Part shown: in pieces, positions 24,313-36,300 of the stretch
Position numbering within the stretch: the stretch's first letter is position 1
Layout: every line of letters begins with the position of its first letter
Origin: Imbricaverruca yamaguchii
Taxonomy: Eukaryota; Arthropoda; Thecostraca; Neoverrucidae
Assembly: GCA_034440575.1 (NCBI GenBank)
Contig: JAOTOL010001598.1
Span: 2,282,001 to 2,346,000 of the forward strand
Direction: 5' to 3'
Length of the DNA: 64,000 nucleotides
Made by a program: the position numbers and the translations under genes
Notes under the pieces: model-generated
Databases searched by the model: none
What the model was told of the DNA's origin: nothing
What the model saw: only the letters and a program-made list of their open reading frames with translations

Positions 24313-27300
24313 GGCTGCGGCAATACACGACACGCTGTCGCCGCCACGCAGGCGGCGAAGACCGCCGCGGGGAGCCGCAGGTCAGCCGCGGGACGGGCCC
24401 GGCCGGCTCCTCCCGCCGCTCGTCGCCGCACACCCGGTCTGCCGGACGTGCGGCCGTGCCGGTCGGCTCGGCGTGGCCGGCGCTCTGGCCGGCGCTCTGG
24501 CCGGCGAGCTCGTTAGCCGGCCGGGCGGCGCGCAAAAATGCGGCCGCCGCGGCGGTGTGTCGGTGTGCGCGCGTGCAGCGCCGCCCGGGCCGCAGCTGCG
24601 GTGTCTGCCGCCGGCCGGCGCCGGCCACACGGCCGCCACCGGCCGGCGGCCAAAAATCCCATGCATTCGCGACGCCCGCTATTGATTGGTTCGTGACACA
24701 TCTGATCGTGACAGTTATTGGCGAAAAAGTCACGATGCGTCACGATACGACAACCACTGCACACGTAACCGGCTGCGAGTTTCCTCGTCGGCCGACTAAC
24801 GACCCATAGCGCACCGCGCCGCCGCCGTCGGTCGGCTCGCACGCACCGCTTGGCGCCCGAGCAGCCGGGGCAGCGGCAGCGGCGGCGGCCTCGGACGCGG
24901 CCGGCCTGGTGCTGTATCCTGGCGGGTCCGCATGCTCCAGCACACGCGGCGGGCAGCGCCAGCCATTGCCAGTGCAGCTAAGCCAGCTGAGAAGCGACCT
25001 CTGATGGCTATGACGGCTATGAAGCCAGCTCAGCCATGGCGGCTATGAAGCCAGCTCAGCCATGTCAGTCATGAAGCCAGTTCGGCTATGACGGCTATGA
25101 AGCCAGCTGTCATGGCGGCCACGAAGCACACTCGGCTATGGCGGCTATGAAGCCAGCTCGGCTATGACGGCTATGACGGCTAGGAAGCCAGCTCGGCGAT
25201 GACGGTTATAAAGCCAGCTCGGCTATGACGGCTATGAAGCCAGCTCGGCGATGACGGTTATAAAGCCAGCTCGGCTAGGGAGCCAGCTCGGCTATGACGG
25301 CTATGAAGCCAGCTCGGCGATGACGGTTATAAAGCCAGCTCGGCTGGACGTGCGAGTGAGCGAGCTGCGACATGGCGCGTCAGGTGACCAATGGTCGCCA
25401 GCTTGGTGAGGTGCAATGTTCTCAGATGACCACAAGCGGTGAAGTCAGCGGCTGGGACTGGTGATCAACGTGATCTCAGTAGCAACACCAAGTGCCCTCC
25501 TGGCCGCAGAGGGCGTGAGGGTTTGTCGCTTTTTCTGCAAAGGCACCGGGGGCTGACGTGGTCTACAACGATATTGCAGACGCCAGAGGTAGAGGCGAGA
25601 CCAGTGTGCTCTCAGAACCCACCAAATCCACTTTTCGGGTGGGAGATGAGCGCTTTCCACACATCCCTCCCCCGGTTACTTGTTGCGATCATATGGCGCG
25701 AGAAAAACGCATGGGCTGGCACCCACTACCCCTTGATAGAGCGTGAGAGAAGGAGTATATTCAAAAGTTATAGCTGCGAGGAAGCAAACACAGACAGGAG
25801 CAAAACTGAGCACGCATCCTCCAATCACAGTGCAAAAAGCTTTAACTGGCTTTGTACCACTTTATGATAGTTACTATCCTCAGCGCCGACAGCAACTATT
25901 TGTCAGCCAAGACAGTTGCGTTTTTGTGACGTGGACGGACCCGCCAACTGTTGTTAATTATTTTGTACGCTCACACCTGCTTCGGGCACCACAATCAATA
26001 AGTACCACACGGGCCGTCTGCAGAGTGGCGAGTACGCCGGCGGCCGCGGCGCCTGATGGACCCAGCTGGATTCGTCCATGTGGATCCGTTCCGTTGGAAC
26101 CGCTCCGATGAGTGGTGTGGGGTCACATCGGTCACAAAACACGGCCGGCTGCAACTGTCCGCGAGCAACGGACGGCTTTCTCAGCAGTGATCAGCGACGC
26201 AGCGATCTCCGCGGCCAGGTGTAGGGCCGCACGTGAGTAGAACCGGGCCTATCACCGGTACAGATAACGGGCCTGCCATCGACACACGGAGCGGGTCTGT
26301 CACCGACACAGGGACCGGACCCGCCACCGACACAGGGACCGGACCCGCCACCGACACAGGGACCAGGCCGGTCACCGGCGCCAGGTCTGTCACCGACACA
26401 GGGACCAGGCCGGTCACCGGCGCCAGGTCTGTCACCGACACAGGGACCGGACCTGCCACCGACACAGGGACCAGGCCGGTCACCGGCACCAGGTCTGTCA
26501 CCGACACAGGGACCGGACCTGCCATCGACACAGGGACCAGGCCGGTCACCGGCGCCAGGTCTGTCATTGACACAGGGACCAGGCCGGTCACCGGCACCAG
26601 GTCTGTCACCGACACAGGGACCAGGCCGGTCACCGGCACCAGGTCTGTCACCGACACAGGGACCAGGTCGGTCACCGGCACCAGGTCTGTCACCGACACA
26701 GGGACCAGGCCGGTCACCGGCGCCAGGTCTGTCACCGACACAGGGACCAGGCCGGTCACCGGCGCCAGGTCTGTCATCGACACAGAGACCAGGCCGGTCA
26801 CCGGCGCCAGGTCTGTCACCGACACAGGGACCAGGCCGGCCACCGGCGCCAGGTCTGTCACCAACACAGGGACCGGACCCGCCACCGACACATATAACAG
26901 GCCTGTCATCGACACACGGAGCGGGTCTGTCACCGACACAGGGACCGGACCCGCCACCGACACAGGGACCGGACCCGCCACCGACACAGGGACCAGGCCG
27001 GTCACCGACACAGGGACCAGGCCGGTCACCGGCACCAGGTCTGTCAACGACACAGGGACCGGACCCGCCACCGACACCAGGTCTGTCACCGACACAGGGA
27101 CCGGACCCGCCACCGACACAGGAACCGGACCCGCCACCGACACAGGGACCGGACCCGCCACCGACACAGGGACCGGACCCGCCACCGACACAGGAACCGG
27201 ACCCGCCACCGACACAGGGACCAGGCCGGTCACCGGCACAGGACCAGGCCGGTCACCGGCACCAGGTCTGTCAACGACACAGGGACCGGGCCCGCCACCG

Positions 27301-30300
27301 GCACCAGGTCTGTCACCGACACAGGGACCGGACCCGCACGCACAGGAACCGGACCCGCCACCGACACAGGGACCGGACCCGCCACCGACACAGGGACCGG
27401 ACCCGCCACCGACACGGAACCGGACCGCCACCGACACAGGGACCGGACCCGCCACCGACACAGGGACCGGACCCTCCACCGACACAGGGACCGGACCCGC
27501 CACCGACACAGGGACCGGACCCGCCACCGACACAGGGACCGGACCCGCCACCGACACAGGGACCTGGATTCGGACCCAGTTCGTGACCGCCTCCGTAGCT
27601 GAAACCCCAAACCTGAACTAGGCCAAGAACCCGCACTGGAATCCGAACCTGAACCGGAACTCGAACACGAGGGTGAGCATCAGAGGCAGAGGCAGGTCGA
27701 TCTCGACGCCGGACCGAAACCTGAACCGGACGCGAACCGGAACCGACCTCAACCCAAACCTGAATCGGGCCACGAGCCTGAACCTGAAGCCTGACGCTGG
27801 GCGTCAGCGTGCGCTCTGCTCCCCTGCTCCCTGTCGCCAGACCCGGGATCAAGACACGTGTCTGTGACGTCATCGTCAACCCGCACGCGCTGTGACGACA
27901 GCATCGGCGGATTAAACGTCGACTTTTTCGGATGACGCAGTTATCGAGAGGTGACGAAAGCCCGGTTGTGGTAGGACCCTTGGCTAAATTTGTACTCTGC
28001 ATCCGCGCGATAAGAAGAGGCGCTACATTAGCAAAGGTGCATAACTCCACTGCACACAGTGCAGACCTGATGAGGGTTCCAGATTGTGGGCATAGAGCAG
28101 GGACTGAATGCAGCAGCGTGGCGCGTGTCGTGTATAGACGGAGAGGATCGCGACCAGGGCCAGCAAACGAACGGCGAGGCTTTCGCCGCCTCATCGCTGC
28201 GGCACGTTTTTATTGAGACTAATGGTGGTTCAGGTACTAACCAATGAGTTTGAAGCCGTGCCTCGTTACCCATTCTCAAGAAATATCTGAACTTTTGAAC
28301 TTGGAAGCATGAAGAGTTGGTTGGCAAGGCATATGGTTAAGATTTGACGTGAAGGGAACCTTCAGGATAATTAGACATAACAAAGTTGTTTTTTTTCCAA
28401 AGTGAAGCTGTTGCTTTGAATAAAGTGAAACTTCCTCTTTCAACATTGTCAATAATTATCGATAACATCAACTGTCAGGCCAGTTTTTGTTCGAAATCTT
28501 CGCTGCTCTTTCCTAACCATGAAATTACGTATTTCCCTGTTTGTCGAACTTTCAAGTGGTGTCTACCAGGATGCACGCCCTTGCTTTCCTTTTTTTGTAG
28601 CTTTTTAGTTTTATTTTAGAACACCAGATATTTCCGTCAAACGATCAGCGCGATATGGTGTGCATGTACACCGGGCCTGTCTGTGTGCATGTGTGTATGC
28701 AGGTGTGCGGGGTTGACGGTTGTATGTGCGCGTGGTGACCGGGCCAGCACCGAGAACCGCCGTCGACAAGGCCACGGTCATGCCAAGTTTACCCGGATGT
28801 GGAGCCACGCCGGCGAGTGGTGCCGCCCCGGCAGCCACACGGCACACAAGTTCCCACACAGTTCACGACTCGCTGCCGGTCGTACGTCTCGCTTGCCTCC
28901 GATTCAACAGGCCGCCGCGTAAAAACATCGAGGAAATCCGGCACTGCGTTTCTGCACCGCTCGGCGCTCCGACGCCGACACAATGCGACAATAGTCACAC
29001 ACCCGGCGGTCGGGTCGCCCGCGGCGAGACGCCGGACGCGCTCCGGTGTGCCGATTGGGAATGGTCGAAAGTCGCACTGTTCGACACATGGACAGGAGTA
29101 AAACATCAATGAGTTTTCACATCAATGAGTAAAAACATCGTCGGCTTCCCCGCAACGGAAGAGCCCACTGACAACGGCGAACCGTTACCGGGATCGCATT
29201 CGGTGAAGCCAATAATCAATTGGCGAGGCTGTGTGCTCGGGCACGGAAATCCGCATTTCGAACGCATCGTCGCGCACCAGAGACGAACGCGGGGCGGCCT
29301 CCGGCACGACCCGCCACGGCGCGCGCACCAGCCGTGGCACGAGCACACGCCGCCTACTACACAGCCACCATTCGTCGCGCGCTTTTGAGCAGCCAATTGG
29401 GTGTCACAAATGGACGGCCGCGTCCGCCGGCCACTCGACAAGACACGCACGTGCGCGGCACGTGCCGCAACAGTCGCAAAGCCGCAGCCGCCGGCGCGAC
29501 AGGATCGGGTCTAATCAAATTACCGCGCCCGTTGACAATGCGCTGTCCGAGCGTCATATTCCAAATTAGGTCGCATGGGAACCGCCGGCGGATGAGCAGA
29601 TGCGGCCCATTTTCCGTCCCAGCCCACCCGCTCCAGGGGAAACGATAAGCTGATCAAAAATTAATTTCATAGATGACAACACTGCAATTGAACGCAGGAA
29701 GAGACGATGACAGACGATAGGACGTGGCGGGCGGAGGACGTTGGACGGCGCGCGTTGATTTCCCAGGCTGATGGTGGGCCTGGCTCCTTAGTTGGCTATC
29801 GCTGCACACGCACACACACACGCACTACACAGCTGAAGTGCCAGCGTAACGAACTACGGAGCCGAATGCGTCCAGTGCAATTCAATGCGTCCATCGGTAA
29901 AAACGGCCCAGGAAATATAGCCGAAACCGTTACGGAACTACGCCAAGCGATGAAGGTACCGACCGCAGCTTCATGGCTCAGCAGTCATAAACAGTGCCAA
30001 CAGTGCCATGTGTTGGAGAACAGATCCCTTTCGATGATCCTTTTTTAGACTTATCAACAGAGAAAGAGCTGACCCGTTACTCGTTAATCGTTTTGCCAGG
30101 GTGAAGTGCATGACCATCAACATACAACTTTTACCAAAATGTGTTGCACAATGGCTATCTGTCTCGTGCCCCCAGTGTCTGTCTGTTCTGCCACTAGTGC
30201 CTGTCTCGTGCCCCCAGTGTTTCTCTGTTCTGCCACTAGTGCCTGTATGGTGCCCCCAGTGTCTGTCTGTTCTGCCACTAGTGTCTGTATGGTGCCGTTA

Positions 30301-33300
30301 ATGCCTGTCTGGTCTGTCACTACTGCACTTCTGGGTTGGCACTGGCGTTCGGAAGCATTACAGAGCTGATGAGAAGGTATTTCTCCACATGAAAGCTGTG
30401 GCTATTTGACTGTTGGAACAGTGGATTTGGGTTTCTGCCCTGGTTGATGTCAATTGACGATGAGCAGACAGCCATCGGAAGAAAATATCGGGACAGTGGG
30501 TGAAGATAATTGAATAAGGTAAAAACAGCCTCCTGGTCCCCGATACTCGTGAAATGATAAACAAAATAAGTGAACAAATTTAAGAGAACTTTCTTTTTGT
30601 TCAGTTTCTTGTACCTTCAACAAGTGTTTACCTTTATATATCGGCTCAAGATTGCACAGTACGACCTACGGATTAGTCAGGTAAGTTTTAGTCGCGTTAA
30701 TGTGCAGGCATCCCCAGAAGAGAGACACTAATTTTAATTGTTCCGCAGCCAATTTGAAATAAACCACATGAGCCTGGTCCATGCTATTTTTGAGATTGTT
30801 AATGTTTCGCTAAGCGATTATATTTTCCTAGTTTTGGCAGCGAAAAATAGCCTGCAACGAGGCCCGGACCAAACCAAGCCACGGGAGGGAATAACAAGAA
30901 GTGGGAACATTCAATGACGAGATTGGACACAAGGACGGGAAACGTTCCAAACCCATCCAAACTACAGAAAACGACGACTGCCCGGATAGCATGTGGAGCC
31001 TGGCTGCGGCGGCGCTGTACACACGGAGGGACCACGACTAAAACCGTCACGAACGTGGCGCCACCACACCAGACGCTACACCGAATATGAAGACGGCGGC
31101 GCGTCCACCGTTCAGTGTGACACGGATGAACATAGGCGTGGGCACATCGCCTACTGTGGAACTGTGAAGCTGAGTGCATCAGTCTTTCCTGTTCCAGTTG
31201 TGTTCAATTATAACGTGGTACCACGACATTGGTGTTGCAATAGGAGGTGACTGTGGTGCATGTACTCACTATCCCGATTTAGTACGCGCATTGTGCATTT
31301 TACCCATTCAAGGATTTGAAATGGCATGCATGGGTGAACCCGATTTACAGAGGCTGCAGCCATGTTCCGAGACATACATCAATTGTATGGGTTTCAATTT
31401 TACGCTCACAATTATTCTGGGATCACACAGAATACAGAAGTCTGCAGAAGGCCGACGGCAGCACGACTCGGCAGGACTCAAATAATGCTTCCACACAAGC
31501 GTGAGTAATTTATCACTAAAGCCATACGGGATAAGTGGCATTGAAGCACCAAAACGGTGAGGAGAAACAGTAGCGAAGCGCCAGAGACACCAGGGAGACA
31601 GCACTGAAGCCCCACTATGGGACAGTGTTAGCAGGTAAGAGTCCCGAATTCCAGATGGAGGGATGGTTGTGGACGGCATCCGGCGAGTTGTCTCCCAACT
31701 GCTTTTCGAATATGTATTTCGATAAAATGTACCCAAATGAGAGGATACAAGAGCTTCTGTGCTCACTTATCTGCATCCAATTCATCATAAAAATTACAGC
31801 TAACCATTGGTCGACGGTATGAATCTGATTAAAGAGAAATGTGCAGTAACAGCCACGAAGGACATGAAAGGAAATTTCCTCATGAGATCGATTATATATT
31901 TTTGTTTGCCATCGAGAGACGGCCAATGCCGGCAAATGCCATCCAATCATAACATCCAACGTTGGATCCTCTCCTATTTTGGTATTTAAAAGTATTTTGC
32001 ACACGAGTGTGTGCAAAATACTTTTAAATAAAGCAAAAGCTAAAACCCTAAAACGTCTGAGAGAGAAAGCGAACAAATGGATTACACACACACACATCAA
32101 ATGTCATTGACCTCGTTGACTTTGGCTAACTGAAGCAACGGGCAAAACACGTTTCTGACAAATTTCAAAAGTGATAAAGAACAAACAAGGCTGAACTGGT
32201 AGCCGTCCAGTGCTCTCCATACCAGGTCATATGTCACGAGCACACAATGCAACCGATGCCTACGTAAAGAAGTGGACGATGGCCGAGAAGGCTACTGTTG
32301 AAAATTTAGCAGCTGGCGTTGCCAAAATATATTTCGTGTTCCAATGCAGATACATAATTTTGCTTCGGAGAGAATTTGTGTGCAACTACACAAGTCGGCG
32401 CTGCAGACGAGGCATGAGTAATAGTCATGTCGTGCAGACAAGGCATGGTAATGATAATATCGTCATGCTGTGCGTTTAGTCATGCCGTCATACAGAGCGA
32501 GAAGAGAGAGAGAGAGAGAGAAAGAGAGAGGGGGGGGTGAGAGAGATAGAGGGTGAAAGAGAGTGTGAGATAGAAGGTGAGATAGAGGGTGAGATAGAGG
32601 GTGAGATAGAGGGTGAGAGAGCGGGTGAGAGAGAAAGCGAGGGAGATAGGGGGTTAGAGAGAGGGTGAGAGAGACGGTGAGAGATAAAGGGTGTGAGAGG
32701 GAGATAGAGGGTGAGATATAGACGGTGATAGAGAGAGGGTGATATAGAGAGGGTGATAGAGAGAGGGTGAGAGAGATAGGGTGAGAGAGATAGGGTGAGA
32801 TAGAGAGGGTGAGAGAGATAGGGTGAGAGATAGGGTGAGAGACATAGGGTGAGGGAGATAGAGGGTGAGAGAGATGGGGTGAGAGGGGGTGAGAGAGAGG
32901 GTGAGAGAGAGGGTGAGATAGAGGGTGAGAGAGAGGGTGAGGGGGAGAGAGAGAGAGACGTAGAGGCATAGAGGAATGGAGAAATGGAGGAATAGAGGAA
33001 TAGAGGAATAGAGGCATAGAGGCATAGTGGCAGAGAGATACACAGAGAGAGAGAAAGAGATATAGAGGCAGAGAGACTGCGAGGGCTCGCCGCCGGTAGC
33101 GACGCTGTCCGGGCCGCTTACCGGTCAGTGTCATCCACTCACCCGCGCCGTAAGGGACGCCCGGCGGGAACGCCTCGGACATCATGACCGGGTAGGCGGG
33201 CCGAGAGACGGCGTAGCCGGGCAGCATGCCGGCCGTGGCGCCCTGGCCGTGCGCCGACGTGCCGAACGGCGGGAACGCCATGGCGCTGCCGAGAGAGAAG

Positions 33301-36300
33301 GGTGGTCAGGTGAGGGGTCACACGGCGGGAACGCTGCCGAGAGAGAAGGGTGGTCAGGTGAGGGGTCACACGTCACACGGCGGGAAACGCTGCCGAGAGA
33401 GAAGGGCGGTCAGGTGAGGGGTACGTCACACGGCGGGAACGTCATGGCGCTGCCGAGAGAGAAGGGTGGTCAGGAGAGGGGTCACACGTCACACGACAGG
33501 AACACCATGGCGCTGCCGAGAGAGAAGGGTGGTCAGGAGAGGGGTCACACGGCGGGAACGTCATGGCGCTGCCGAGAGAGAAGGGTGGTCAGGTGAGGGG
33601 TCACACGGCGGGAACGCTGCCGAGAGAGAAGGGCGGTCAGGAGAGGGGTCACACGTCACACGACAGGAACACCATGGCGCTGCCGAGAGAGAAGGGTGGT
33701 CAGGTGAGGGGTCACACGTCACACGGCGGGAACGCCATGGCGCTGCCGAGAGAGAAGGGTGGTCAGGAGAGGGGTCACACGGCGGGAACGCTGCCGAGAG
33801 AGAAGGGCGGTCAGGAGAGGGGTCACACGTCACACGGCGGGAACGCCATGGCGCTGCCGAGAGAGAAGGGTGGTCAGGTGAGGGGTCACACGTCACACGG
33901 CGGGAACGCCATGGCGCTGCCGAGAGAAGGGTGGTCAGGTGAGGGGTCACACGGCGGGAACGCCATGGCGCTGCCGAGAGAGAAGGGTGGTCAGGTGAGG
34001 GGTCACACGTCACACGGCGGGAACGTCATGGCGCTGCCGAGAGAGAAGGGTGGTCAGGTGAGGCGTCACACGGCGGGAACGTCATGGCGCTGCGAACAAG
34101 ACGGGGGTCACGGGGTGGGGCCGTGCAGAGTGAGGGGAATGTAGTAGCAGCGCGGGGTTGACAGTGGTCAAACGCGCGTGATGGAGCGTCCAGCCGGGCC
34201 GGTCACGCCTCAGCGCACATGCATCTGCAGCGCACCCATACCACGCCGCCGAACACACGGGCATTTCCCATCCATCCCCATATCAGAAGCTCATGTCATC
34301 CTTCATCCACAGAAAATCCTGGCTTTAACAAAGAGATACCTGCGGCGCCAGAGTGCCGTCGAGATGATTCATTCATTGCAGAGTGCAATGTTACGTCGGT
34401 TAAACTAGACCAGCGCACCTAAGCGGAGAGGACAGGCCGCCGCCACAGTCCACCTACCGGACGGCACGGGGCGCACCGGCTGCCGCGAATTGGCTCCGGT
34501 TTGGCCGGCGCGGTGATATCATCGGCAGGGACCGTGTTCCTGCAATGATTTACGGCCGGCCGGCGGCGGCGGCCGACATTGCCGACGCGGCGGGCCGGCC
34601 GCAGCGGCGCCGGGCCGACGGACGAGCCGGCGAGACGCGGCGACGGCGCGTCACGTCGTCACGCGTCACGACGGCCCGCTCGTCTCGGCACGAGCTCTGT
34701 GACGGCGGCCGCCGCCGAACCAGCGCGCCGCCCGCCGGCCGCGGCGCGCTCGTCGACAGAAGCGGCGTGGAGAGACTGACCGCGGCGATGTCGGCCCAGA
34801 CCGGGCGTCGGCGCCGACTCTGCCGACGCGCCGCGGGCGCGCTAACTAACACGACGGCGGCGCGGCCGGGCCAAACTCGGCGCGGCCGGGCCCAACTCGG
34901 CGCGGCCGGGCCCAACTTGGCACGGCCGGGCCAAACTTGGCGCGGCCGGGCCAAACTCGGCGCGGCCGGGCCCAACTCGGCGCGGCCGGGCCCAACTCGG
35001 CGCGGCCGGGCCCAACTCGGCGCGGCCGGGCCCAACTCGGCACGGCCGGGCCCAACTCGGCACGGCCGGGCCCAACTCGGCACGGCCGGGCCCAACTCGG
35101 CACGGCCGGGCCCAACGCCGGACTCGGCGCGGCCGGGCCCAACTCGGCCGGCCGGGCCCAACTCGGCACGTCGCGGGCCCAACTCGGCACGGCCGGGCCC
35201 AACTCGGCACGGCCGGGCCCAACTCGGCACGGCCGGGCCCAACTCGGCACGGCCGGGCCCAACTCGGCACGGCCGGGCCCAACTCGGCACGGCCGGGCCC
35301 AACTCGGCACGGCCGGGCCCAACTCGGCGCGGCCGGGCCCAACTCGGCGCGGCCGGGCCAAACCCGGGCCAAACTCGGCCGGGCCAACGGCCGGGCCCAA
35401 CTCGGCACGGCCGGGCCCAACTCGGCACGGCCGGGCCCAACTCGGCACGGCCGGGCCCAACTCGGCACGGCCGGGCCCAACTCGTCGCGGCCCGCTCTCA
35501 CGCCGTGCTCGCCGATCGCTCAACGGCACTTCGGAACCGCGCGAAACCGAATCGAATGCGCTCGTGTCGACCACCGGGAGCGTGGATTTTTCACCCGAGC
35601 AGGAACACATGTCCACCACTCGCGCTAATGTGGCAGACGCGAGCTTGCCGCCCTAGCGTGACTCCCTACAAGCAGCTCACTGCAAGCTAACGTGACAGAT
35701 GTGAGCTTGCCGCCCTAGCGTGACTCCTTACAAGCTGCAATTTACAGCATGTCGCAATATTAGAGCAGAAACACATCAACCTCTTAATGGCTAATCAACC
35801 TCACAGTGGATAACGTACAGCATGTACAAGCGCGCGACGACAGTGCGATTAATGGCTGATTTATCTTCATTATTCTAACCGATCGAAGCAGTACATTGGA
35901 AGCATTGCAAACATTATCAATGCATCGGACATCGAAATTATCGTCGGGTGGGAATAGATTGTATCTACTGAGTGTTTGAAATACTCGATGCTGGGTAATT
36001 GGCAGCCGGGCGAGATAATGTGACGCCAGGTCTCATCGCTGTCATCTGGCTATCAGATATAAATCGCCCAGCTGTTACTACTAATGTAATGCAAAACAAC
36101 CGGCTATTCCAGAGCATTGGATAGGATCCAACCATAGCGTGGGCTCATCCGCTAACTATTATAGAGAAACGTGTTTTTGTGCAGAGGCAATTAAACAGAA
36201 GTGCAGCACACCAATCAGCTTCACAACCCAATAATCGTTACCCAATACAGCTTATCGGATGCGCCGTACCACCAGATGCTATGCGAGTGCGAGGAGCGCG

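Noticed and set aside
26181..27621. 458- and 462-codon frames on opposite strands
   Set aside because: Unit lengths are multiples of three, so open frames are automatic. No start context, domain or splice evidence was found.
34545..35690. 381-codon Pro/Gly/Arg-rich frame and its antisense partners
   Set aside because: It is the translation of a 20-bp GC-rich array. The same array is open in several frames on both strands.
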